A stretch of DNA of 64,000 nt, from the NCBI GenBank assembly GCA_937872225.1, contig CALMRZ010000047.1, forward strand, positions 1-64,000, in the 5' to 3' direction. The notes under the pieces are model-generated. The model made no database searches. It saw only the letters and a program-made list of their open reading frames with translations, and was not told where the DNA came from. Of the stretch, positions 23,483-32,446 are shown piece by piece. The stretch is from an uncultured Spirochaetota bacterium. GTDB lineage: Bacteria > Spirochaetota > UBA4802 > UBA5550. Position numbers and translations under genes: made by a program. Every line of letters starts with the position of its first letter. Within the stretch, counting starts at the first letter, position 1.

Positions 23483-24646
23483 TCAATACGCCGCTATCAG
23501 AATCGTCTCGATCTCGTTGGTGTTGACTTCCCGCGGTGTGTTGTCAAGGAAGGGATAGGTGATCGCCAGGTCAGCGATCTCCTTGAACAGTGACTTCGAT
23601 ATGTCGTAGTTCGAGAGCCGCTGCGGAATATCGACGTCCGATTCCAGCTTGCGTATCGCTTCCACCGCCTTGATGGCAGCCTCGATGACCGTTACCTCGC
23701 GCACGTCTTCCCCCATGACCTTCGACATCTGCACGTATTTGCCCGGCGACGACGTCAGGTTGAATTCCATGATGTGGGGGAGGATGATGCTCATGGCGCT
23801 TTCAATGTCAAGGCTGGTCTTCGAGACAAGTGCCAGCGAGATGGCAAGGGTTATGGACAGGAACGATACGGCGAAGGCGATCCCGGTCATGACGGAGGAT
23901 GTCGAAAGGGCCATGCGCGGGGCGCTGTTCTGCGACTCGCGGTACGCCACCGGGATGTTCCGGAAGAGCATGTCGATGGACTTCAGGGCATAGGTGTTTA
24001 TGATGTCGTTGTTCTTCTTGGAAATGACCGATTCCGCGGCCAGGGCCAGGGTGCTGATCCCGCTTTTCAGTATCTTTTCCTCCGGGCAGTGGAGGGTTAT
24101 CAGGGGATCAACGATGGTGGCCTCCGGATAGAGGTCCGGGTTGTGGTATATCCTCTTTGTCAACTCGTGGATCTCCTCGAGGTAGAAGAGTGGGGCGATC
24201 TCGAAGCCGAACATGGGACTCCCCGGGATGGTGATGAATTTCATCGGCTTCCTGTTGAGCTTCGGGTTGGTGAAAAGGTCATGGCAAAAGTAATAATTGG
24301 TGGCCAGGATCGTCAGGGCCTTGGCCGCGTTGATCGAATCGATGCCGCCGAAGCCTATGATCAGGTCGCTGTTGGTTTTCTTGATATAGGCCGCGGCGGT
24401 GTCAATTTCCTCCGTGTTGGGAGGGTTCACGATCTCGTCATAGACGATGCATCCGACATCGGCGTCCTTCAATTGCCTGGATATCATCTCGATGACGCTG
24501 CCGTAGAGTTCCAGGTCGTCGGCGGTGGTGACCAGTATCGCGCGGGAGCCGAACCGGGACGCGAGTTTCCCGATTTCCTTGATGATGTCCTGCCTGATAT
24601 AAATCTGGCTGGGGAGGTGGAAATCTGGTCTAAGTTCTGTTGTCAC
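23483..24646 (-). CDS. Iron-alcohol-dehydrogenase-fold protein lacking the metal site
   Basis: 387 residues with the two-domain layout of group III (iron-containing) alcohol dehydrogenases and landmarks such as ATIVDP (177-181) and IILPHIMEFN (288-296). By eye alignment to FucO-type enzymes all four metal ligands are replaced. The usual D and H of the GxDALxH segment are S198 and L202, and the two later histidines are L267 and I281. The NAD-binding GGGSxxD is GGIDSIN and the PTTAGTGSE loop is also changed. It is intact in frame, so it is probably a conserved pseudoenzyme rather than a pseudogene. Role unknown. Confidence 0.75.
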   Translation of the reverse strand: MTTELRPDFHLPSQIYIRQDIIKEIGKLASRFGSRAILVTTADDLELYGSVIEMISRQLKDADVGCIVYDEIVNPPNTEEIDTAAAYIKKTNSDLIIGFGGIDSINAAKALTILATNYYFCHDLFTNPKLNRKPMKFITIPGSPMFGFEIAPLFYLEEIHELTKRIYHNPDLYPEATIVDPLITLHCPEEKILKSGISTLALAAESVISKKNNDIINTYALKSIDMLFRNIPVAYRESQNSAPRMALSTSSVMTGIAFAVSFLSITLAISLALVSKTSLDIESAMSIILPHIMEFNLTSSPGKYVQMSKVMGEDVREVTVIEAAIKAVEAIRKLESDVDIPQRLSNYDISKSLFKEIADLAITYPFLDNTPREVNTNEIETILIAAY

Positions 24647-24718
24647 CGCTGATCCCGCCTTTACCGTCCTGTTGTCCCGCCGCAGCCGCCGGGCGGACTT
24701 CTATGCTACCAATTGCAT

Positions 24719-24752
24719 AAAAAAAGCGGACATATCAATGGTATCTCCGCTT
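24719..24752 (-). terminator. Intrinsic terminator of flgM
   Basis: On the minus strand AAGCGGA (24752-24746) pairs with TCCGCTT (24730-24724), and the T-run extends to 24719. It lies about 30 bases after the flgM stop codon and before the Fe-ADH-like gene, so flgM appears to be a single-gene transcript. Confidence 0.75.
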
Positions 24753-24782
24753 CTTGCCGTTTCATGATAAGATAGGTCCCGT

Positions 24783-25076
24783 CTATTTTCGCACCAGAAA
24801 GTTTGCTATTCTGTCAGCGACCATCTCCAGTATTTCGGGTTTATCAAAATTATATGACCCATTGGCTATCTGTTCCTTGATTTCCCTGACGCGGTCCACC
24901 CTGATATCGGATGCTTCTTTCACGATCTGAGCGAGCCTGGAAACCTCGGCGGCGTTCTTGGCTTCGGATGAAATCTGAACAGAATCCTTTTTCTTGGTCT
25001 CTTTCGCGCCCGCTACAGGATTCGATTTCTTCGGTTCGATGATGTTGTTTATGTTGCCTATTTTATCGATAACCAT
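24783..25076 (-). CDS. flgM: Anti-sigma-28 factor FlgM
   Basis: A 97-residue protein of FlgM type. The N-terminal half is disordered and polar (IEPKKSNPVAGAKETKKKDSV), and the C-terminal sigma-binding part reads VDRVREIKEQIANGSYNFDKPEILEMVADRIANFL. FlgM holds FliA inactive until it is exported through the completed hook-basal body. The gene stands apart from the flagellar operon, between a sigma-28 promoter and an intrinsic terminator, so it is predicted to be controlled by the factor it inhibits. Confidence 0.92.
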   Translation of the reverse strand: MVIDKIGNINNIIEPKKSNPVAGAKETKKKDSVQISSEAKNAAEVSRLAQIVKEASDIRVDRVREIKEQIANGSYNFDKPEILEMVADRIANFLVRK

Positions 25077-25105
25077 TTTGATAACCCTTGTTTATTCTAC
25101 TATTA

Positions 25106-25132
25106 CTATCGGCCAAATTTGTCAATTCTTTA
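25106..25132 (-). promoter_or_regulatory. Sigma-28 promoter of flgM
   Basis: Read on the minus strand: TAAA (25132-25129), exactly 15 bases, GCCGATAG (25113-25106). Eleven of the twelve defined bases of the FliA consensus TAAA-N15-GCCGATAA match. It is about 30 bases upstream of the flgM start codon, an ideal distance. Confidence 0.8.
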
Positions 25133-25456
25133 ATAAAAATGGCCCAACTGCCGCATAAATTTTTCCAAAGTATACAAATATCAATATTGTATACTTATTT
25201 GACCGATATTTACCCGCATTACGTAATTGTAACACCCCCGGAATATTTTTTATGGGTTTCCGACGCTGACTTTCATCATTATAAGTATAGCTAAAAATCC
25301 GATTCATTTCAATTATTTAAGATGCCGCTAAACTCTCATTTATGGGAAACCCGCTGGCCCTGGTTGAAGAGAAATCATTGCAGATGGTAACTGATTTGTG
25401 ATTTGTTGCCAGGTCCTGTTAACGTAGGACTGGTCCGGAACGCGGCTGGAATGCCT
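25133..25456 (+). other. AT-rich gap between flgM and rsmI
   Basis: No gene, RNA or clear repeat is visible. The part nearest flgM is strongly AT-rich and contains GTATACAAATATC...GTATAC-like segments; the part nearest rsmI is more balanced. Both flanking genes are on the minus strand, so this stretch holds the flgM upstream region and the rsmI 3' trailer. Confidence 0.5.
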
Positions 25457-26179
25457 CTACGTCACATCCGTATCATCATCGGGTTCCCCATTGTAATCCC
25501 TGATGTCGTTATAGACAATCACGGAAAATTCGCCTTTTTCTTTCACGGAATCGATGGCTGAGATGATTTCGTCCACTTTTCCATATATGAATTCTTCATG
25601 CAGTTTGGTCATCTCCCGCCCGATAAGCAGCATCCTTCCCGGAAAAACCTCCCCGATGGCGACGATAAGCTTTTTTATCCGGTACGGCGATTCATACAGG
25701 ACTATGATGCCGTTGAATTCCCTGAACGCGGCCAGCTCTTTTTTCCTCCTGCCTTCCTTTTTACTCAGAAAGCCGCCGAAGATTATGCTTTTGCCGTGAT
25801 ACCCGGAGACAGACACGATGGCGGCCAGGGCGGAAGGACCCGGCACCGGACATACCGGGATCCCCTGTTCCCGGGCCGCGGAGACCAGCCTGCTGCCGGG
25901 GTCGCTGAGGCCCGGCGTGCCGGAATCCGTTGCGTACGCTATGGACTTCCCTCCCTTGATAAGATCTATGACACCTTCGATTTTCTGGGGGGACGAGTGG
26001 GTGTGAAGGGAGAGGGCAGGCACGGAAATTCCATAGTGGCTGAGCAGTTTTCTCGTCTGCCTGGTGTCTTCGCAGTATACCACGTCGACATTTTCACGGA
26101 GAAGCCTGACCGCCCTGAAGGTGATATCTTCCATGTTGCCTATGGGGGTGGCCAGGATATACAGTATACCGGATGACAT
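25457..26179 (-). CDS. rsmI: 16S rRNA C1402 ribose 2'-O-methyltransferase RsmI
   Basis: RsmI methylates the 2'-O of C1402 in the ribosomal decoding centre using S-adenosylmethionine. 240 residues with MSSGILYILATPIGNMEDITFRAVRLL at the start, YCEDTRQTRKLLSHY, the glycine-rich SDPGSRLV motif and PGPSALAAIVSVSGY. This is a SAM-dependent methylase of the tetrapyrrole (SPOUT-unrelated) fold. The start is the first ATG of the conserved region. It is slightly shorter than the E. coli protein but complete. Confidence 0.93.
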   Translation of the reverse strand: MSSGILYILATPIGNMEDITFRAVRLLRENVDVVYCEDTRQTRKLLSHYGISVPALSLHTHSSPQKIEGVIDLIKGGKSIAYATDSGTPGLSDPGSRLVSAAREQGIPVCPVPGPSALAAIVSVSGYHGKSIIFGGFLSKKEGRRKKELAAFREFNGIIVLYESPYRIKKLIVAIGEVFPGRMLLIGREMTKLHEEFIYGKVDEIISAIDSVKEKGEFSVIVYNDIRDYNGEPDDDTDVT

Positions 26180-26276
26180 GGGGGAACGTTACTCACAGGT
26201 CCGGGTTTTGTAAAATCATTTCCATTTACCGTGAATAAAAATTTTAGGGGCGTTAAAAATACTTGCTATTTATCTA

Positions 26277-26296
26277 AAATCAACTGAAGTTGATTT
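26277..26296 (+). repeat. 20-bp palindrome upstream of a membrane-protein gene
   Basis: AAATCAACT (26277-26285) is the exact reverse complement of AGTTGATTT (26288-26296), around GA. It is followed at once by GACCCC and GC-rich repeats to about 26390. It could be an operator for the gene at 26414 or part of a dispersed repeat; a TTGATTTGACCCC-like ending is reminiscent of sequences associated with REP-type elements. Confidence 0.45.
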
Positions 26297-26413
26297 GACC
26301 CCGGCCATGCCGGCCGGCGGAAGGGGCTCCGGCGGGCATGGCATGTCCACGGCCCGTGCCGGGTCATGTGATGCAGACCCCATACAATATCTTCCGAGGA
26401 GGAACATGGTGCC

Positions 26414-27343
26414 ATGAATTTTGACGAGATAAAAAAATACTTTACCAGGGAGAAGATACAGCGGGATTCCCTGGTCACTGCTATATTCATTTTCGCCGGC
26501 CTGGTGCTGTTTACCCTGATGTTTATCATGGCCTCTCTCTTCCAGAGGGGCGGGAGCATATACCACCTGCTGCAGAACCTGGGCATCTTTTTCGTCTTCG
26601 CGGGCATGGCCCTCGCCTTTGCGGCCATCCACCGCGGCAATGTCTCCCCGGGCGAGCAAACCGTCCGCTCCCTGGCCGTGGCCACGGCGAAGCAGGCCCC
26701 TGTCGTGACCGGCATCCTGTTCTGCTCGGTCATCGCCATTTTTATCGTCGCGCTGGCGGAGCTCGTCCTGTCGCTCATCGGATATATCCCGTACGCGGGA
26801 CCGGTCATGGTCGCCCTCCTGTCCCTCCCCCTGTTCGCGGTCAACTTCGCGGTGATAGCCGCCGTTGTCATGGTATGGATGGTGCTGCCTCCCATGGCGG
26901 GCGAGGGAACGGACCTCAGGAAAATGCCGATGGATTTTTACACTCTGATGAAAAAACGCGGGCTGATCATTTTCGGCTACACTATGATCACCATTGTGAT
27001 CTTTGTGGTCATCTTCGGCGGCGTCCTCATCGTCATCCGGTATGCCACCGGCATAACCCGTTCAGTGCAGTGGAACATAGCCCCTGCCTATCCGCCCGTC
27101 TTTAAGGCCATCATAAGCTCTTCGTATATCACCGACGTGATATCGAAGATCGCGCCGCGGACAGACCCGATCGCCGCGCTCCGCGAGTACGGGTCCGGCA
27201 TTTTCAATTATATAGACATGCTCGGCACGCTGCTCAAAGTGATATACGGGGTAACGCTGGCCGTCATCGCGTCCTTTGTCCTGGGGGTTTTTTTCAATGT
27301 GCTCTCGCATTTATATGTCCGCGCGAAGAAGGATGTCATCTGA
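26414..27343 (+). CDS. Multi-pass membrane protein of unknown function
   Basis: 309 residues with about five or six transmembrane segments (roughly 20-45, 55-75, 95-125, 128-152, 180-210 and 275-300). Soluble loops lie between them, including a conserved-looking MPMDFYTLMKKRG. I do not recognise a family; the layout would fit a small transport or membrane-organising protein. The ATG is preceded by GAGGAGG at a wide spacing. It is followed by the broken chemoreceptor-like gene on the same strand. Confidence 0.72.
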   Translation: MNFDEIKKYFTREKIQRDSLVTAIFIFAGLVLFTLMFIMASLFQRGGSIYHLLQNLGIFFVFAGMALAFAAIHRGNVSPGEQTVRSLAVATAKQAPVVTGILFCSVIAIFIVALAELVLSLIGYIPYAGPVMVALLSLPLFAVNFAVIAAVVMVWMVLPPMAGEGTDLRKMPMDFYTLMKKRGLIIFGYTMITIVIFVVIFGGVLIVIRYATGITRSVQWNIAPAYPPVFKAIISSSYITDVISKIAPRTDPIAALREYGSGIFNYIDMLGTLLKVIYGVTLAVIASFVLGVFFNVLSHLYVRAKKDVI

Positions 27344-27468
27344 AAATTTAGTGCGGGATTTTCCCGAGACACGGAGGGTTTTATGGCGTGGGGATCGCCA
27401 GGCTGTGCGTATATGCCGTATCATGCTGAGCAGTACTGGAGAAGGTAAATGAAAAAGTACTACTTGTT

Positions 27469-28839
27469 GTGGCAGCTGTTATCCTGCCAAGTTTGATCAT
27501 TGCCGTTGTCTGCCTCCTGCTGCCGTATGATCTGGCGATACGGATTGCGACCGGACTGGTCGGAGTTCTGTCGGTACTCATATTCGCCGGTAATTTGATC
27601 ACTCTGTTCCGCGGGTCGCGGCCGGCGCGGTTTATCGTCGCCGGCTTCACAGGCCTTGTCGTCGGCATCGTCCTGTACGTGCTCAAGTCCTTCGGCGTCC
27701 TTCCGGGCATGTTCCTCACCGAGTGGGGGGTCCAGATCGGATCGTCCCTGGTGGTCATCTTCCTCTCCCTGGCCCTCGCGGACAGGATCAATATCATGGG
27801 GAAAGACCTGGCGATGCTCCTCGAGGAACAGCGGGAGCACGAGAAGGAGACGAAGGAGCGGGCGGAATACCTCGAGGGGATCGTGAACACCGCCGCCGGA
27901 CTTTCCGAGAAGTTCGTCCGGGTCAACGCAAAGCTCCAGGCCATCACGGCCAGGTTCTCGGAGCTTTCCATGGAGCAGGCGGCGACAAGCGAGGAAATGC
28001 CCTCGACCTTCGAGGATCTCCTGGCCTCGGTGGAAACCATTTACCAGGCGACCATCAGCCAGAAAATCGGGGGGGGAGAAATCGAAACTGATGGTGGATG
28101 ATCTCCACGTGGCCCAGAAGGATCTCATCGAGGAAAGCATGAAGGTGGAAAAAACGCTGAAGAAGATCGTCAACTCCACCACCTCCACCGGCGACAGCCT
28201 CCATAAGATGACCGACACGATGAACGTCATCAACACCGGCGGCAAGGAGATCAACCAGTTCATCGCCATGATCGACGACATCTCCGACCGCATCAACCTC
28301 CTCAGCCTGAACGCCGCCATCGAGGCGGCCCGGGCCGCGGCTTCGCCGTTGTCGCTGACGAGATCGGAAAGCTCGCCCAGGCCACGTCTGACAACTCCAA
28401 GGAGACCGCCCGCCAGATATCCAGGATCATCACCGACATCGAGGCCGGGGCGCGCATCGTCACCGACACGAAGGAATCGACCGACGTGATCTTCAAGATG
28501 GTGGGGGCCATCGGCGCGGGGATCAACTCGGTGCGGGAGCTGATGCTGAAGCAGAACCAGGCCATGGAAATGGTCATCAAGCAGGCGGGGGTCATCGACA
28601 CCATGTCAAAAGAGGTGGTCACCTCGACCAACGAGCGGAAGAATTCCATGGCGCGCACCCAGTGGACCATCGACCGGCTCTCGGAAATGGCGCAGGAAAT
28701 TTCCCAGTCCGACAGCCTCATCATTGATTGCGCGAAGATCATCCATGACAAGGCCCTGGAGCTTGACCGGGTGATACGCAGCAGGAGGGATGATGCCGGC
28801 GCCGTACCGGCAGGGGTTCCTGAACCGGCGCAGTCCTAG
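27469..28839 (+). pseudogene. Chemoreceptor-like (MCP) gene broken by two frameshifts
   Basis: The first part (27469-about 28070) encodes several transmembrane helices and a linker with TSEEMPSTFEDLLASVETIYQA. The frame then changes at a run of eight G (28069-28076); seven would restore it, and the next frame continues EKSKLMVDDLHVAQKDL. At about 28335 the receptor hairpin core IEAARA jumps to GFAVVADEIGKLAQATSDNSKETA in another frame. About 13 bases of the conserved AGExGR stretch are missing. The last part ends at 28839. The start (GTG 27469) is also weak. Either a decayed gene, a phase-variable gene or sequence errors; the second lesion favours real decay. Confidence 0.8.
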
Positions 28840-30398
28840 GCGTTCCGCACCTTCACCACGACAATACCCTTGTCCGGCCTGGTGGGGCACTTGAGCTCGC
28901 AGATGGCGCAGCCGATGCACAGGTCGGCCACGACATGGGGCAGCATAACCTTCCTGCCCTTAACGATTCCTTCTTTTACCCTGATGGCCTTCTCGGGGAC
29001 CGGGCAGTGTTCCTCGCACACGATGCAGTTCTCGCCTTTGGCGTACGGTATGCAGATTGTTTTGTTGAACACGCCGGTGCCTATCTGCACTTTCTGTTTC
29101 CGCTCCAGGGGCAGCTCCGCTATCGCGTCCGTGGGACAGACCCGGCCGCAGAGGTTGCACCGGTATTCGCAGTAGCCCCGCCGGGTGTCCAGCACCGGCG
29201 ACCAGGCCCGGGCAAGACCATCCGATATCGGCAGGGGCTGGAGCACATTGGTGGGGCACACCTTCATGCAGTTGCCGCAGCGGATGCAGCGCTGGATGAA
29301 TTCCTCCTCCGGCAGGGCGCCGGGCGGCCGTATCAGCGAGATCGTGCCGGGCCGGGGCGGCTTCCGCGGACGGTTCGCCCTTTCAGCGGAGGGGGCCGCT
29401 GAAGCCGGCGGTGCCGCCAGGACCGCGCCGGCCATGGCTATAAAGCTTCCGCGGGTCATGAGGGCTCCCCCGGCCTGCACGGCGGGGGCTTCGGCCCGCT
29501 GTTTCCCGAACGTGAAGGCGGCCCTGTCATTGGGACAGAGGGCCACGCAGTCAAGGCAAAGTATGCATTCTTCCTTTATGTAGGAATTGTCCATCCTGAT
29601 TGCATTCATGCGGCAGAGGTTGCGGCAAAGGCCGCAGTTTTTCTCGCACCGGCTCACGTCGCGCCGCAGCGGCGAAAAACGGGCGGGCAGGGCCAGGGCG
29701 GCGCCCAGGGGGCAGAGGTGCCGGCACCAGAACCTCCGCTTGATCAACGACAGGAACAGAATAACAAGAAGGATGATCAGGATGGAACCCGCGTGGTTGA
29801 ATTCGGGAGTCGACAGGTTCAGGAACCCCTCGCGAAGATAATCGTAGGCCCACTCCAGCCACCCCGGATAATCCGCAGCCGCAAGGAGCGACGTGAACGC
29901 GCGGTCGATGGAGCCGCTCACCAGGGGATGTATGGTGAAGGAAAAGGCGCGCACGAAGATGGTGATCGGATCAAGGAACCACGCCAGCTGCACCCCCGCG
30001 AGGGCCGCGATGACGGTCGCTCCCAGGAAGAGATACTTTCCGTACCGCAGGGGAAGAGGATCGTTTTCTCTCTCTTTTTTCCGGAAGATTCTCATGACAA
30101 GGCTTTTACAGTATGAAAGAAAATCGAGGAGCGCCCCCAGGGGACAGATCCAGCCGCAGAAGCCGCGGCCCACGACGAAGGTGATGACAAGAAGGACGGC
30201 GGCGTAGATAAGCCCCGGCAGCAGCACCCGCTCCGCTATGGACGTGACGATCATGGCGAAGGGGTCAATCAGGAAGTAGAATTCAGGATTGATGTATCCC
30301 GAAAGCGGGTACCGCGTGTTCCAGAGTATATACGCCAGGACGAACACCGATACGGTCTGCGCCAGCCGGCGCAGCAGGAGCAGGCGCCTGGATGCCAC
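28836..30398 (-). CDS. NapH/NapG-like membrane polyferredoxin
   Basis: 520 residues. The N-terminal half has about four or five transmembrane helices and NapH-type cysteine motifs (GWICPLGALLDF, RHLCPLGAALAL), then two 4Fe-4S sites (CEKNCGLCRNLC; CILCLDCVALCP). The second half, after a further hydrophobic stretch (SFIAMAGAVLAAPP), resembles NapG. Its motifs are CIRCGNCMKVCP, CNLCGRVCP, CIVCEEHCP and CIGCAICELKCP. It is a membrane-bound electron-transfer protein carrying several iron-sulphur clusters. It lies three bases after the DUF362 gene on the same strand and ends four bases into the pseudogene on the other strand. The partner oxidoreductase is not in the window. Confidence 0.85.
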   Translation of the reverse strand: MASRRLLLLRRLAQTVSVFVLAYILWNTRYPLSGYINPEFYFLIDPFAMIVTSIAERVLLPGLIYAAVLLVITFVVGRGFCGWICPLGALLDFLSYCKSLVMRIFRKKERENDPLPLRYGKYLFLGATVIAALAGVQLAWFLDPITIFVRAFSFTIHPLVSGSIDRAFTSLLAAADYPGWLEWAYDYLREGFLNLSTPEFNHAGSILIILLVILFLSLIKRRFWCRHLCPLGAALALPARFSPLRRDVSRCEKNCGLCRNLCRMNAIRMDNSYIKEECILCLDCVALCPNDRAAFTFGKQRAEAPAVQAGGALMTRGSFIAMAGAVLAAPPASAAPSAERANRPRKPPRPGTISLIRPPGALPEEEFIQRCIRCGNCMKVCPTNVLQPLPISDGLARAWSPVLDTRRGYCEYRCNLCGRVCPTDAIAELPLERKQKVQIGTGVFNKTICIPYAKGENCIVCEEHCPVPEKAIRVKEGIVKGRKVMLPHVVADLCIGCAICELKCPTRPDKGIVVVKVRNA

Positions 30399-30401
30399 GG
30401 C

Positions 30402-31394
30402 CTACACCGAGATTTTCCTGATGTTCGCCCCGGCTATATTCATGGTGCCCAGGCCGGCCTCCGCGCCGTTTTTTATATAGCCGATGTCTCCCGGGCTGAT
30501 GCCGAAGAGCGTGGCCGCGTAGGCGTCCGCCAGGACCGGGTCGGTGCCGGCGATGACCGTTTTCGTCAGCTTGACGTCCTTGAGGTTCCCGCCGGAAGGG
30601 CCGTTCCGCAGCAGGATGCGGTAGGCGTCGATGACCGTCAGGTCAGGCCTGATGAAGCGCGTCAGATCAGTCAGCTTTTCGTCGATGTTCCAGTGCATCT
30701 CTCCCCGGTTGCCGCCGCAGATCCCCATCAGGTTTTTCATGGAGAGGGTGAGCCGCGAAAGACCGTGGTGCTTGGCGATGGGCGCGTTGATGAAGCAGTC
30801 GCACTCCACCGCGTCGCGGTAGATCGGCCACGATTTCATGGGGCTTGATTCGGAAAACGCTCCCGGGATGAATTTGTCTTTGTTGATGTGGGAAATGTGC
30901 CCGCCGGCCTTCTTGACCGCGTCGGCTATGCCGCTGTTGAGGTAGCACATGGGGGCCGAGTTGCAGGTATTGTCGAACACCTTAACTTTTTTGGCGCCGG
31001 AGTCGTAGCAGAGCCTGACCAGGGCCGCGACGACCTCGGGATTGGTGTTGGCGGCGTATTTCGGCTCGCGGTCCCAGCCGATGTTCGGCTTGATGACGAC
31101 AATGGCGCCGGGCTTCACGAACCTGCCCATGCCGCCGACCGCCTCGACCGCTTTCCGGGTTATGGCCGCGGGGCTGTCGCCTTTGACCACGGCGAGGTCG
31201 CAGAGGGTCTTCACCGCTCGCCTGGGCCGGGGCTTAAGCTTCTCCGCGGCCCGCGCCTCCGCCGGCCGGAAGAGCGCGCGTATGAACGGGGTTGAGGCGA
31301 ATGCGACGGCCATGCTGCGGAGAAAGTCTTTCCGGGACGTGCGCCCGGCGCGGTCCACGTTGCCGCCTGACAGGAATGAAAATATTTTTTTCAT
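30402..31394 (-). CDS. DUF362-domain protein, probable Tat-exported
   Basis: From ATG 31394 the protein has 330 residues and an N-terminal targeting region with SRKDFLRSMAVAFASTP, like a twin-arginine signal. The body is a DUF362 domain with GAIVVIKPNIGWDREPKYAANTNPEVVAALVRLCYDSGAKKVKVFDNT. DUF362 proteins are often found with ferredoxins; their activity is poorly known. Start chosen because GGAG lies eight bases upstream; 31412 would add six residues. The adjacent NapH/NapG-like gene suggests a shared extracytoplasmic redox role. Confidence 0.85.
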   Translation of the reverse strand: MKKIFSFLSGGNVDRAGRTSRKDFLRSMAVAFASTPFIRALFRPAEARAAEKLKPRPRRAVKTLCDLAVVKGDSPAAITRKAVEAVGGMGRFVKPGAIVVIKPNIGWDREPKYAANTNPEVVAALVRLCYDSGAKKVKVFDNTCNSAPMCYLNSGIADAVKKAGGHISHINKDKFIPGAFSESSPMKSWPIYRDAVECDCFINAPIAKHHGLSRLTLSMKNLMGICGGNRGEMHWNIDEKLTDLTRFIRPDLTVIDAYRILLRNGPSGGNLKDVKLTKTVIAGTDPVLADAYAATLFGISPGDIGYIKNGAEAGLGTMNIAGANIRKISV

Positions 31395-31466
31395 GGTTCC
31401 ATCTCCTATCAATGAATTATAATCGGCCGCCGCTCAAATGCGGCTGGCGCCTCAATGAGAACGAGA

Positions 31467-32138
31467 TTACTTGACTTCCAGCAGCTCCACTTCGAATATC
31501 AGGACTGAATTGCCCGGGATCGACTGGTTGTCCCGGTCGCCGTAGGCCAGGCCGCTCGGGATGGTAAGCTCGTACTTGGACCCGACCTTCATGAGCTGGA
31601 GGCCTTCCGTCCATCCGGGGATCACCTGGTTCAGCTGGAACTCGGCCGGCTGGTTCCTTTTATAGGAGCTGTCGAATTCGGTGCCGTCGATCAGGGTGCC
31701 TTTGTAGTGGACCTTCACCTTGCTGGTGGCGACGGGGGAGATGCCGGTCCCTTCCTTGAGCACCCGGTACTGAAGGCCGCTCGCGGTGGTCTTGACGCCC
31801 GCTTTTTCCTTGTTCTTTTTAAGGTACTCTTCGCCTTTCTTCAAGTTTTCACTGGAGCGGGCTGTCTGTTTCTTCATCATTTCCTCGGATATTTTCTGAA
31901 AGGCCGCGCGTATCTCGTCATCGGTCAGCCGGCTCTTGGTGCCTTTGTAAACGTCCTCAACGGCCTGATTGAAGGCCTTCATGTCGAGGTCCATGCCGCG
32001 GTTTTTCATGTCCTTGGCGAACTGCATGCCGATGCCGTAGCTCACCTTGGCGTTGTCGGAGCTGAGGTTGGCGTTGCACGATACGGCGGAAAAGACGAAT
32101 AGGAAGCCGATTAAACCCAGAAAGTGTAGCAATTTCAT
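31467..32138 (-). CDS. FKBP-type peptidyl-prolyl isomerase, probable lipoprotein
   Basis: 223 residues of the Mip/FkpA type. A signal peptide with a lipobox-like FSAVSCNA ends at a cysteine near residue 21. The N-terminal dimerisation domain has [22 protein letters not shown], followed by a long helix. The C-terminal FKBP domain contains [27 protein letters not shown] and [17 protein letters not shown]. It catalyses cis-trans isomerisation of proline bonds and acts as a folding helper outside the cytoplasm. AAGGA precedes the ATG. Confidence 0.9.
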   Translation of the reverse strand: MKLLHFLGLIGFLFVFSAVSCNANLSSDNAKVSYGIGMQFAKDMKNRGMDLDMKAFNQAVEDVYKGTKSRLTDDEIRAAFQKISEEMMKKQTARSSENLKKGEEYLKKNKEKAGVKTTASGLQYRVLKEGTGISPVATSKVKVHYKGTLIDGTEFDSSYKRNQPAEFQLNQVIPGWTEGLQLMKVGSKYELTIPSGLAYGDRDNQSIPGNSVLIFEVELLEVK

Positions 32139-32446
32139 TTGTTTATCCTTGGTTTTTATAGATTTGGTTCACAGTGCGTGATGATTACAGGTTCACGTTG
32201 AAGATAATTGTGTCAATTGATTTTTTGCATGGGGGTAATCGTCATCATAAGTGAAATCATTTTGATGAATAAGTAAGTCATTTGATAATAAAGTTACAAA
32301 GATGCCCGGTTTAAGGCAGGATCATGCCCGTTGGAAGTGGGGGTGTGTTTGGTGGCGGGGCAGGCTGCATATGAAGGCGGGTTACGCGATCCATCTGCGC
32401 CCCAATTTCCATTTGACATTTCCTCCCGGTATCCTGCAATACCTCC
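32139..32446 (+). other. Divergent intergenic region between the FKBP gene and tgt
   Basis: No gene is evident. On the minus strand there is TTGACA about 75 bases before the FKBP start but no well-placed -10, so that promoter is not convincing. The segment 32215-32300 is AT-rich; 32300-32446 is GC-rich leader in front of tgt. Confidence 0.45.
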
